From 73-13 sp035555435 (GTDB taxonomy: Bacteria > Actinomycetota > Actinomycetes > Actinomycetales > Microbacteriaceae), in assembly GCA_035555435.1 (NCBI GenBank), contig DATMGN010000030.1:1-23503 (forward strand): a DNA stretch of 23,503 nucleotides, written 5' to 3'. Below are positions 15,155 to 22,114 of this stretch, piece after piece (the stretch's first letter is position 1; the number at the start of each line of letters is the position of its first letter). The notes under the pieces were generated by a model. That model did no database searches and was not told the DNA's origin. It was given only the letters and a program-made list of their open reading frames with translations. Made by a program: the position numbers and the translations under genes.

Positions 15155-15976
15155 TCAGGACTCGTTGGCGGGCAGGAGTGGCGGGCTCTGCACCTCGAGC
15201 AGATGCTTCGTGTAGGGGTTTCGGGGGCTCGCGAGCAGCGTTGCGGTATCGGCGGTCTCGAGGATCCGACCGAACCGCATCACCGCGATCCAGTCGGCGA
15301 GGAAGGCGGTGGCCGGTACGCCATGCGACACGAAGACGATCCCGGCGCCGGTCGCGCGGCTGTAGGCCTTCAGTAGGTTCAGCACCGCGCCCTGGACCGA
15401 CACGTCGAGCGCCGAGACGACCTCGTCGCAGACGAGCAGTCGCGGTCGGACGACGAGGGCCCTGGCGATCGCGAAGCGCTGCCGCTGTCCCCCGGACACC
15501 TGATCCGGATAGCGGTCCGCGAGCTCGGCTCGGATCTCGAGCTGTGCGAGCGTCTCGTCGATGCGCTCGTCCATGGCCGAGCCGCGCAGGGTCGTGAGGT
15601 TTCTGACCGGGAGCCGGAGCGACGCGCGGAGCGTGAGCCTCGAGTCGAACGAGCTCGTCGTGTCCTGCGCGATGAACTGGACCTCGCGGCGGAAGGGGAT
15701 GCGGAAGGCGCGGTAGCGGACGAGATCCGTGATCGGCTTTCCCCGATAGCGGAGCGCGCCGCTGGATGGTGCGTCGAGCCCCACCAGCATCCGAGCGAGC
15801 GTCGACTTGCCCGACCCGGATTCCCCGACGATCCCCCAGATCTCTCCCGCGCCGAACCGGAACGAGACGTCGTCGACTGCGGTGAACCGGCCGGCCGGAG
15901 TGCGGAACTGCTTGAGCACCGCATCGCCCACTAGACCGGAATCCTCATCCAGGAAGGGGAAGAGCTCGTCGCTCAC
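15155..15976 (-). CDS. Opp/Dpp-type ABC transporter ATPase (second, OppF/DppF position)
   Basis: 273 residues from GTG 15976, which overlaps the stop of the preceding ATPase (GTGA); AGGAGG lies just upstream. Walker A GESGSGKS (51-58), Q-loop FIAQD (101-105), signature VSGGQRQR (160-167), Walker B CDEVVSALD (183-191) and switch His 218 are present. Oddities: DEVVSALD replaces the near-universal DEPxSALD, SHG replaces SHD, and the C-terminal zinc/oligopeptide extension of OppF is very short. The catalytic Glu and His are intact, so it should still hydrolyse ATP, but the sites of this heterodimer may be unequal. It works with the neighbouring ATPase under the two permeases. Confidence 0.92.
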   Translation of the reverse strand: MSDELFPFLDEDSGLVGDAVLKQFRTPAGRFTAVDDVSFRFGAGEIWGIVGESGSGKSTLARMLVGLDAPSSGALRYRGKPITDLVRYRAFRIPFRREVQFIAQDTTSSFDSRLTLRASLRLPVRNLTTLRGSAMDERIDETLAQLEIRAELADRYPDQVSGGQRQRFAIARALVVRPRLLVCDEVVSALDVSVQGAVLNLLKAYSRATGAGIVFVSHGVPATAFLADWIAVMRFGRILETADTATLLASPRNPYTKHLLEVQSPPLLPANES

Positions 15977-16866
15977 GCTGCCACCTCCTCGTTCGGATCG
16001 CCCTGCGTCGTCGGGAGGAAGTCGGCGAGGGTGGCGAGCCGCTCGTCCTCGGCGTTCGCGAGGCTCGGGACGCAGCGCAGCAGCGCCGCGGTGTACGGAT
16101 GCCGGGCGTCCTCGACGAGCCGTGCCGAATCGAGCTGTTCGACGATCCGCCCGCGGAACATGACGACCGTCCGGTCTGAGAACTCCCGGCACAGTGCGAT
16201 GTCATGGCTCACGAGGAGGAGCGCGATGCCGAACTCGTCGCTGAGCTCCGTCAGGAGCTCCATCACGGCGCGGCTGAGGCTCGCGTCGAGTGCCGAGGTC
16301 GGCTCGTCGGCCACGAGGAGGGCGGGATGGCGGCACAGGGCGAGTGCGATCATCACCCGCTGCCGCATGCCGCCGGAGAGCTCGTAGGGACGCGCACGCA
16401 GGATGCGCTCGAAGTCGGTGAGCCCGACCCGGCGCAACCAGGTCGTCGCCGTCTCGAGCGCCTCACGGCGTGACCTGGATTCGCGGCGGAGCGCCGCCCG
16501 GAACTGACTGCCGATCGTCCAGACCGGATCGAGCGAGGTCATCGCGTTCTGGAAGACCATCGAGACGCCGGGTCGCGCGTGCGGGAAGCGGTTGCGCCGG
16601 CGCCGTGCCCCGAGCGCGGAGACGCCGGCGACGTCGAAACGCGCGGCCTCGTACGAGGCGCCCGCGATGTCGGCGAAGCCGCCGATGACCATGCCGACGC
16701 TCGTCTTCCCCGAGCCGCTCTCGCCGACGAGCGCGACTCGCTCGCCGCCGCGGATCGTCATCGATGCATCGGAGACCGCGAGGACGCGCGACGCGCCCGC
16801 GCCGTAGGCGATGCTGAGCTGCTCGATCTCGACGATCGGTTTGGCCTCCGCGGGGTCTCGCACCAT
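15973..16866 (-). CDS. Opp/Dpp-type ABC transporter ATPase (first, OppD/DppD position)
   Basis: 297 residues from ATG 16866, six bases after AGGAG. Canonical nucleotide-binding domain: Walker A GESGSGKT (48-55), Q-loop VFQNAMTSLDP (104-114), signature LSGGMRQR (163-170), Walker B LLVADEPTSALD (183-194) and switch His 221. It ends with the RHPYTAALLRCVPSL segment typical of the OppD/DppD C-terminal extension, though shorter than usual and without a clear iron-sulfur cysteine cluster. It energises uptake through the two membrane permeases. A hairpin separates it from the solute-binding-protein gene upstream, so it is probably made in lower amounts. Confidence 0.94.
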   Translation of the reverse strand: MVRDPAEAKPIVEIEQLSIAYGAGASRVLAVSDASMTIRGGERVALVGESGSGKTSVGMVIGGFADIAGASYEAARFDVAGVSALGARRRRNRFPHARPGVSMVFQNAMTSLDPVWTIGSQFRAALRRESRSRREALETATTWLRRVGLTDFERILRARPYELSGGMRQRVMIALALCRHPALLVADEPTSALDASLSRAVMELLTELSDEFGIALLLVSHDIALCREFSDRTVVMFRGRIVEQLDSARLVEDARHPYTAALLRCVPSLANAEDERLATLADFLPTTQGDPNEEVAA

Positions 16867-16905
16867 GACGGCTCCTCTCGACTCGGTCTGATTCGTTGCG
16901 GGTGG

Positions 16906-16941
16906 GGTCGGACGGCCCGCCGCGAGGGCGACGGGCCGACC
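16906..16941 (-). terminator. Intra-operon hairpin between solute-binding protein and ATPase genes
   Basis: GGTCGG (16906-16911) and CCCG (16916-16919) pair with CGGG (16932-16935) and CCGACC (16936-16941), leaving a 4-base bulge and a 12-base loop. It begins 7 bp after the binding-protein stop codon in the transcribed direction. There is no U-tract. Known ABC operons often use such hairpins for partial termination or 3' protection, giving excess binding protein; that role here is inference. Confidence 0.55.
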
Positions 16942-16948
16942 GGGTGGG

Positions 16949-18628
16949 CTACTCGGTCCCGATGAACAGGTTCGAGAACTGGATCGCGTTGTCGCTCCGG
17001 TTCACGTGGCCCTGCACGTCCGCCAGGAAGGCGTTGAGCTGCGGGACCGCGGCGATCACCGCGAGCGGCATCTCCTCCATGCGAAGCGCCTCCGCCTCGA
17101 GCCACAGGTCGACCGTCTCCGGCGCGAGCGCATCGTCCTGCGCGTTCGCCTCGGCGATGATCGCCTGATACGCCGGTGACACCCAGCGGGTGTGACCGTT
17201 GTTCGGGTTGAAGAGCAGGTTGAGGACGTATGTCGGGGACTGGACGATCGCGTAGTTCCTGCGGAGCATCGCGTCGAAGGTCGCCGCGGGACCGCCGGCG
17301 TTGTAGTCGGCGAGCGAGACCTTGTTGATCGCCACGTCGAAGCCCGCGTCGGCCGCGTAGGACTGGATCTGCACTGCGGCGTCCTCGAGGTCGGGGAGCC
17401 AGTTCGGCACCGTGAGCGTGAACGCGACCGGGGTGGATACCCCTGCCTCCGCGAGGAGCTCGAGCGCCTTCTCCGGGTCGTAGGTGTAGTCCGGGTAGGA
17501 GTCCTCGCTGTAGCCGGGCAGCGTCGGGCTGAGGAAACCGACGCGACGCGACGCGGCGCCCATGTAGACGTTGTCGATGATCGACTGGTACGGCACCGCG
17601 TAGGCGAAGGCCTCACGGACCGTCTGGTCGTCCAGCGGCGCGCGCTCCGTGAGCATGCCGAGCGATACGAGGAGGTTCGTGAAGGCGAAGTCGTAGACCT
17701 TGACGCCCTCCGCCTCGGCGAGGTCGGCCCGGTCGACCGGTCGGACCGACTGCGCGATGTCCGCGTCGCCCGACTTCACCATGTTCGCGCGGGTGCCGGG
17801 GTCGGCGACGACGCGGTAGGTGACCGTCTGAATCGGGAGCTCGCCCCCGTACCAGTTCGGGTTGGCCGCGAGGATCATCTCCTGGCCGGGCGTGAACGAT
17901 TCGACCGTGTAGGCGCCGAACCCGTGGTTCGCGTTCTCCATCGACCACTGGACGGCGTAGGGGTCCTCGGCGGTGACGTGCTCCTTGAGCAGGTCGCTGT
18001 CGTAGATGTACCCGGTGTTGTTCGCCATCAGGCTGAGGAGGAGGTGGCCCTGCCCCGCGGTCGCGATGGTGACGGACACGGTCAGGTCGTCGATCTTCTG
18101 GAACTGGGCGAGCGGGTCGGTGATGACGGGGCTGTTGAGGTTCTTGTTCGTCGCCGCGGGCGCGAGCCACTTGCGCTCGTACGACCAGAGCACGTCGTCC
18201 GCGTCGAGTGGATTGCCCTCCTGACTGAGGACGTCGTCGCGGAGATGGAAGGTGTAGACGAGGCCGTCGGCGCTCACCTCGTAGCTCTCCGCGAGCTCAC
18301 CCTCGAATTCGTAGAGGTTCTGCTCGAGCAGGCCGCTCGTCGGGTTGACCTCGACGACGTTCTTGATGAGCGCCACCATCGTGTTGCGGCTGAGCTCCTC
18401 ATTCTCCGCGCCGGAGCCGGTGCCGCCGTCGTAGTTGAAGGTGCTGGGGAGCGACGAGGTGGCCACGACGAGTTCGTCGCGGGCCTCTACCGGAGCGGTG
18501 GAGGACGATCCGTCGGTCGGGGTGGAGCCGGATGAGCAGCCGACGAGCGCGAGCGCGGCGGCCGTGACGAGGCCGCCGGCGCCGAGCAGGCGGCGGCGCG
18601 GAGACGCTGGCCCTGTGGGGATACGCAT
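16949..18628 (-). CDS. Opp/Dpp-family solute-binding lipoprotein
   Basis: 559 residues from ATG 18628, seven bases after AAGGA; a longer open frame to 18703 lacks these features. The N terminus is a twin-arginine-type lipoprotein signal: SPRRRLLGAGG, a hydrophobic stretch, then lipobox LVGC with C31 as the lipidated residue, followed by a Ser/Thr/Gly linker. The body is a family 5 (SBP_bac_5) extracellular protein: FNYDGG, LAESYEVSADGLVYTFHLRD, AVPYQSIIDNVYMGAA and YDPEKALELLAEAG are characteristic segments. It captures the substrate outside the membrane and delivers it to the permeases encoded just upstream. Family 5 proteins bind peptides, nickel chelates, glycosides and opines as well as oligopeptides, so the ligand is open. 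Confidence 0.93.
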   Translation of the reverse strand: MRIPTGPASPRRRLLGAGGLVTAAALALVGCSSGSTPTDGSSSTAPVEARDELVVATSSLPSTFNYDGGTGSGAENEELSRNTMVALIKNVVEVNPTSGLLEQNLYEFEGELAESYEVSADGLVYTFHLRDDVLSQEGNPLDADDVLWSYERKWLAPAATNKNLNSPVITDPLAQFQKIDDLTVSVTIATAGQGHLLLSLMANNTGYIYDSDLLKEHVTAEDPYAVQWSMENANHGFGAYTVESFTPGQEMILAANPNWYGGELPIQTVTYRVVADPGTRANMVKSGDADIAQSVRPVDRADLAEAEGVKVYDFAFTNLLVSLGMLTERAPLDDQTVREAFAYAVPYQSIIDNVYMGAASRRVGFLSPTLPGYSEDSYPDYTYDPEKALELLAEAGVSTPVAFTLTVPNWLPDLEDAAVQIQSYAADAGFDVAINKVSLADYNAGGPAATFDAMLRRNYAIVQSPTYVLNLLFNPNNGHTRWVSPAYQAIIAEANAQDDALAPETVDLWLEAEALRMEEMPLAVIAAVPQLNAFLADVQGHVNRSDNAIQFSNLFIGTE

Positions 18629-18720
18629 TGGGGTTTCCTTTCGGGATGTGAGTGCCGGATGAATGGTGGTGCTCGGGGATGGTGCTGTTGGTGGTGCGTC
18701 CAAAGGTCATGCAGTCGAGG

Positions 18721-19596
18721 TCAGCGCTGCGATCGGCTCTTGCGTCCGCGCAGCAGTCCGGGGATGAGGAACGCGACGATGGCGACCGCGAGGATGAGGG
18801 CGATCGACGGGAATGTCGCTGGCCACCACCGGCCTACCGCCGCGTCGGCGGCACCCTGGGCGATCATCGCGCCCCACTCCGGGGTCGGCGGAGGGAGTCC
18901 GACGCCGAGGAAGCCGAGCGAGGCGGTGAGGATCACCGCTTGGCCGAAGACAACCGGGGCGTTCTCCATCGCCGGCGTCGCCGAGTGCGGCAGGACATGG
19001 CGAATGGTGAGGCCGGCCTCCGATTGCCCGGTCATCCTGGCCGCATCCACGAAGGCCTCGTTCCGCACCGCGAGCACCTCGGTGCGCACGAGCCTGGCCT
19101 GCGTCGACATGAGGACGATCGACAGGACGAGGACGAGGCTCGGGACCGAGGTCCCGCTGAAGGCGACGACCACGAGTGCGATGACGACCGCGGGCACCGC
19201 CTCGAAGAGGTCGAGGATCCTGGCGATGCCTCGGAAGAGCACGCCCCAGACGCCGGACGACGATTCGCCCATGCCGATGATGAGCCCGAGGATCATGCCG
19301 CCGACGGTCGCGGCGACCGCGGTGATCGTCGCGATGACGACGTTGAGCCGGGTCGCGGCGATCGTCCGGGAGAGGATGTCCATCCCGCTCGAGTCGGTGC
19401 CGAACCAGTAGTCGCCGCCTGGCGCGCGGTACGGCGGTCCGACGATCCGCTCGGGGTCGTGCGGCACCCACATGGGGCCGAAGATCGCGACGAGGACGAG
19501 CAGCAGCACCGGGATGAGCGGGAGCCCGATGCGGAGGGCCCGTCCCCAGTGGAGGGACGGCATCCGGATGGCCGGGGTCGCTGCCGTGGCCACCAT
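18721..19596 (-). CDS. Opp/Dpp-type ABC permease (DppC-like)
   Basis: 291 residues from ATG 19596, which shares its A with the TGA of the preceding permease; GGTGA lies five bases upstream. A GTG one codon earlier is a less well-spaced alternative. An N-terminal OppC_N helix (about 24-45) is followed by GPPYRAPGGDYWFGTDSSGMDILSR, with the GTDxxGxDxxSR motif of DppC proteins, then five helices. The ATPase-coupling EAA loop is intact (AFVDAARMTGQSEAGLTIRH followed by VLPH). It forms the transmembrane heterodimer with the DppB-like protein. The protein ends in a basic tail (RGRKSRSQR). Confidence 0.94.
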   Translation of the reverse strand: MVATAATPAIRMPSLHWGRALRIGLPLIPVLLLVLVAIFGPMWVPHDPERIVGPPYRAPGGDYWFGTDSSGMDILSRTIAATRLNVVIATITAVAATVGGMILGLIIGMGESSSGVWGVLFRGIARILDLFEAVPAVVIALVVVAFSGTSVPSLVLVLSIVLMSTQARLVRTEVLAVRNEAFVDAARMTGQSEAGLTIRHVLPHSATPAMENAPVVFGQAVILTASLGFLGVGLPPPTPEWGAMIAQGAADAAVGRWWPATFPSIALILAVAIVAFLIPGLLRGRKSRSQR

Positions 19597-20720
19597 CACG
19601 CATCACCCACATGCACGCCAGGGCGCCGACGTGGATCGAGCGCCATGTTCACGAGGTCGACGACGAGGAAGAGGACGAGCGAGATCACCGCCGACACGAG
19701 CAGGAAGCCCTGCAGCGCGACCATGTCCTTCGTGTTCACGGCCTCCAGCGCGTAGCCGCCCATCGCCCCGAGGCCGAAGAGGGCCTCGAGGATCACCGCA
19801 CCCCCGAGCAGGTGGCCGAAGACGACGCCCGACATCGTCACCATCGGCGGCAGCGCTCGCCGGTAGGCGCTGAGCAGGAGCACGCCGCGCGACGCCCCGG
19901 TCGCGGCGCGGAACAGGGTCGGCGGTGCGTCGATCGCCTTGTCCAGGCTCGCGATGAGGATCTTGAGCAGGAGGTCGGTCGTTGCGAGGACCATCACGAT
20001 GACCGGGAGGACGAGGTGGGCGACCGTCGAGCCGAATGCCTCGAGGTTGCCCGTCATGAGGGCGTCGAGCAGCGGGAAGCCGGTCACCGTCTGAATGGGC
20101 GGCGTCTTCGGATCGGTCCGGCCGATCGGCGCCGGAGCCCAGCGCAGCGTCGCGTAGAAGATGAAGATGAGGGCGACCGCGAGGATGAACTGCGGCACCG
20201 CCCCGGCCATCCGCGAGTAAACCCGGAGCAGCCGCGCCACCCAGGACCGCGGTCGCAGTACCACCACCGAGGCGGCGGCGAGCGCTGCGGCGACCGTCGC
20301 GATCAATGCGATGAGGGCGAGCTCCAGGGTCTCCGGGATGCGCTGGGCCATCTCGTCGGCGACGGCGCGTCCCGTGTACATCGACTTGCCGAGATCCAGC
20401 CGCACCGTCTCGCCGAGGTAGCGGACCAGCTGCTCGCCGAGACCACCGTCCAGGCCCAGCGCCCGTTGCACGCGGTCGTAGTCGTCCTGGGTGTACTGGA
20501 TGCTCCCGCCGAGGATCGTGAGCACCGGATCGCCGGGGACCGCGCGGACGAGGAAGAAGGCGATCACCGCGAAGACCATGATGTGGACCGGAAGCACCGC
20601 GATGCGCGTGATCCACCAACGGTTGAGCCCCCACCAGTGCCGGAGAGCAGCGCCTGGTCCGGTGCCGTCGAGTCGCCGGCCCTCGGCGTCGAGCGTCGGG
20701 GATGTGCGGACATTCGTCAC
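19596..20720 (-). CDS. Opp/Dpp-type ABC permease (DppB-like)
   Basis: I prefer GTG 20720 (374 residues), eight bases after AGGAGG (20729-20734); GTG 20726 would leave only two bases. The start of the family domain is clear: VFAVIAFFLVRAVPGDPVLTILGG, then LGLDGGLGEQLVRYLGETVRLDLGKS, the GxS segment of DppB. Six helices follow. Two departures from the norm: an extended extracytoplasmic loop (APIGRTDPKTPPIQTVTGF and on to GNLEAF), and an ATPase-coupling loop (LFRAATGASRGVLLLSAYRR) that lacks the usual YVRTARAKG form. It is the first gene of the leftward operon, so the region beyond 20720 carries its promoter. Confidence 0.93.
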   Translation of the reverse strand: MTNVRTSPTLDAEGRRLDGTGPGAALRHWWGLNRWWITRIAVLPVHIMVFAVIAFFLVRAVPGDPVLTILGGSIQYTQDDYDRVQRALGLDGGLGEQLVRYLGETVRLDLGKSMYTGRAVADEMAQRIPETLELALIALIATVAAALAAASVVVLRPRSWVARLLRVYSRMAGAVPQFILAVALIFIFYATLRWAPAPIGRTDPKTPPIQTVTGFPLLDALMTGNLEAFGSTVAHLVLPVIVMVLATTDLLLKILIASLDKAIDAPPTLFRAATGASRGVLLLSAYRRALPPMVTMSGVVFGHLLGGAVILEALFGLGAMGGYALEAVNTKDMVALQGFLLVSAVISLVLFLVVDLVNMALDPRRRPGVHVGDA

Positions 20721-20829
20721 TCGCACCGCCTCCTGACCGGGAACAAGCTGCCGTCGACTACCGAGCTGTCGGGGAGCTGGTGCCCCGTTCGAGGCCCATA
20801 GCCAGATGAACTCGACGGCATTACACCCA

Positions 20830-20847
20830 CGTCACACCTAGATGACG
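20830..20847. promoter_or_regulatory. 18-bp dyad, candidate operator for the leftward operon
   Basis: CGTCA (20830-20834) and TGACG (20843-20847) are perfect inverted arms around 8 bases that include CTAG. It lies about 110 bp before the first permease start, a normal place for a repressor site. HutC-subfamily GntR regulators bind short dyads centred on TA, so the GntR/UTRA protein is the natural candidate; this is inference. Confidence 0.35.
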
Positions 20848-20894
20848 ATTCCGCTACGCCGGGATGCGCCGCTCCAAAGCCAGTTCAGATGCGG

Positions 20895-20916
20895 TCCTGA
20901 TCAGGAACTTTCCTGA
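20895..20916. promoter_or_regulatory. Overlapping perfect dyads, candidate operator between divergent operons
   Basis: TCCTGATCAGGA (20895-20906) is a perfect 12-bp palindrome. Its right half also forms a second dyad, CAGGAA (20902-20907) with TTCCTG (20910-20915) around two bases. This gives three TCCTGA half-sites in 22 bp, suitable for cooperative binding of two dimers. It is about 60 bp upstream of the cbs -35 box and 175 bp from the permease start, so it could serve either side. Confidence 0.45.
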
Positions 20917-20976
20917 GACGTACGGATCTGTTGCGCCTCTGGACGCGCGATGGGACGGGGGTCGCCTCCTGGTCGG

Positions 20977-21006
20977 TTGACGCACCCGCCGATCCCGGGG
21001 GAGACT
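20977..21006 (+). promoter_or_regulatory. Candidate promoter for the cysteine leader and cbs operon
   Basis: TTGACG (20977-20982) is a good -35. After 18 bp comes GAGACT (21001-21006), which keeps the A and final T of the actinobacterial TAnnnT -10 but lacks the first T. It ends six bases before GTG 21013, the same spacing seen at the acetolactate decarboxylase start, so the transcript could be leaderless. GGGGGAG (20997-21003) could alternatively be a ribosome site for ATG 21009 or GTG 21013. Confidence 0.45.
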
Positions 21007-21012
21007 GGATGC

Positions 21013-21042
21013 GTGTCACTGACGTGTCGTTGTTGTCGCTGA
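21013..21042 (+). CDS. Cysteine-rich 9-residue leader peptide (candidate cysteine-sensing attenuator ORF)
   Basis: GTG 21013 opens a nine-codon ORF reading M-S-L-T-C-R-C-C-R and ending at TGA 21040-21042; the cysteine codons are TGT at 21025, 21031 and 21034. It lies 83 bp ahead of cbs, within a candidate promoter/leader. Short poly-cysteine ORFs upstream of sulfur-assimilation genes are established in mycobacteria as cysteine-responsive attenuators: ribosomes slow at Cys codons when Cys-tRNA is scarce and downstream expression rises. An overlapping 33-codon ORF in another frame (ATG 21009 to TGA 21110) also has a plausible ribosome site and contains no Cys. Which one is translated cannot be settled by reading. 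The ORF is too short for statistical support, so the case rests on position and codon content. Confidence 0.5.
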   Translation: MSLTCRCCR

Positions 21043-21108
21043 GCGCGGCGCTCGTTCGAGCGCGCCTCAAGACGACCACCGACCGCCGCCGCGCGCATCC
21101 GCCGCGCT
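21041..21108 (+). ncRNA. Possible attenuator RNA structure in the cbs leader
   Basis: Segment A GAGCGC (21041-21046) begins inside the leader stop codon. Segment B GCGCTC (21048-21053) can pair with segment C GAGCGC (21058-21063) through a GTTC tetraloop. A and C are identical, so A competes for B, though with a very short loop. Segment C also contains AGCGCG (21059-21064), complementary to segment D CGCGCT (21103-21108) just before the cbs ribosome region. A ribosome paused on the Cys codons would cover A. This competing layout resembles transcription or translation attenuators, but GC-rich sequence produces such pairings often. Confidence 0.35.
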
Positions 21109-21125
21109 GAACGAAAGACACGACT

Positions 21126-22114
21126 GTGCGCTACGCCGACAGCGTCGCCGATCTCATCGGCAACACACCCCTCGTCCGCCTGAGCGCCGTCACGGACGGC
21201 ATCGCCGCGACCGTGCTCGCGAAGGTGGAGTACCTCAACCCGGGCGGGTCCTCGAAGGACCGGATCGCGGCGAACATCATCGACGCGGCAGAACGCGACG
21301 GCTTCCTGCTGCCGGGCGGGACGATCGTCGAGCCCACGAGCGGGAACACCGGCGTCGGGCTCGCGCTCGTCGCCCAGCAGCTCGGCTACCGCTGCGTCTT
21401 CGTCGTCCCCGACAAGTTCGCGGGGGACAAGGTCGCGACGCTGCGGGCATACGGCGCGGAGGTCGTCACGACCCCGAGCGACGTGCCGCCGGAGGACCCC
21501 CGCTCGTACTACTCGGTCTCGGACCGGCTCGCCCGCGAGATTCCAGGAGCCTACAAGCCGAATCAGTTCGCGAACCCGAACGGCCCGCGCAGTCACTACG
21601 AGTCGACCGGCCCCGAGATCTGGCGCGACACCGATGGGCGCGTGACGCACTTCGTCGCGGGCGTCGGGACCGGCGGCACGATCAGCAGAGCGGGCCGCTT
21701 CCTCAAGGAGGCGTCCCGCGGCGCGGTGCGGATCGTCGGCGTCGATCCCGTCGGCTCGATCTACTCCGGGGCCCCCTCCACGGCTACCTCGTCGAGGGGG
21801 TCGGCGAGGACTTCCTCCCGGCGACCTACGACCCGACGATCGTCGACGCGTTCGAGCGGGTCGACGACGCGGAGGCGTTCGCCCTGACGAGGCGGCTCGC
21901 CCGCGAGGAGGGCCTCCTCGTCGGCGGCTCGAGCGGGATCGCCGTCGCGGGAGCGCTGCGGGTCGCGCGCGCGCTGCCGGCGGACGCGGTCGTCGTCGTC
22001 CTGCTGCCGGACGGCGGACGCGGCTACCTGAGCAAGATCTTCGACGACGCATGGCTCGAAGACCACGGCATCACCGGAATCGATGAAGGACTGACTGGAG
22101 TGCAGGCACGATGA
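21126..22114 (+). pseudogene. cbs: Cystathionine beta-synthase, frameshifted and lacking CBS regulatory domains
   Basis: From GTG 21126 the protein follows actinobacterial Cbs closely: YLNPGGSSKDRIA with PLP lysine K44, EPTSGNTGVGLALVAQ, YYSVSDRLARE, KPNQFANPNGP and FVAGVGTGGTI. At the GGGG-CCCCC run (21768-21776) one base is missing relative to the family. The frame then degenerates into an Arg/Ser-rich tail ending at 21887. The correct continuation, GYLVEGVGEDFLPATYDP through LLPDGGRGYLSKIFDDAW, is open in the next frame from 21782 to TGA 22114. Restored length would be about 329 residues against about 460 for mycobacterial Cbs, because no CBS-domain pair follows. It would join homocysteine and serine to give cystathionine. 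Its stop overlaps the metB ATG (ATGA). A sequencing error could explain the single base. Confidence 0.85.

Larger units (their letters stand above)
20721..21008. promoter_or_regulatory. Divergent regulatory region between the ABC/LLM operon and the cbs operon
   Basis: No protein-coding gene is evident here. It must hold the promoter of the 13-gene leftward operon and that of cbs. It contains the dyads and promoter elements listed separately. On the leftward strand I see only weak TATGGG and TAGGTG boxes as possible -10 elements and no certain -35. Confidence 0.6.

Noticed and set aside
18629..18703. Longer N terminus of the solute-binding protein
   Set aside because: It would place 25 residues ahead of a normal Tat/lipobox signal peptide and has no ribosome site; ATG 18628 has AAGGA at good spacing.
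20721..20726. GTG 20726 as start of the DppB-like permease
   Set aside because: It leaves only two bases after AGGAGG; GTG 20720 has eight and loses just two residues.
21009..21110. A 33-codon ORF upstream of cbs (ATG 21009 to TGA 21110) as a separate small protein
   Set aside because: It has a fair ribosome site but no Cys, no hydrophobic segment and no known family. The overlapping Cys-rich ORF explains the region better, though I cannot exclude that this frame is also translated.
21760..21790. Programmed ribosomal frameshifting to restore Cbs
   Set aside because: The G4C5 run could permit slippage, but there is no recognised slippery heptamer or following pseudoknot, programmed shifting is not known in this family, and the neighbouring gene is also damaged. 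Decay or a sequencing error is simpler.
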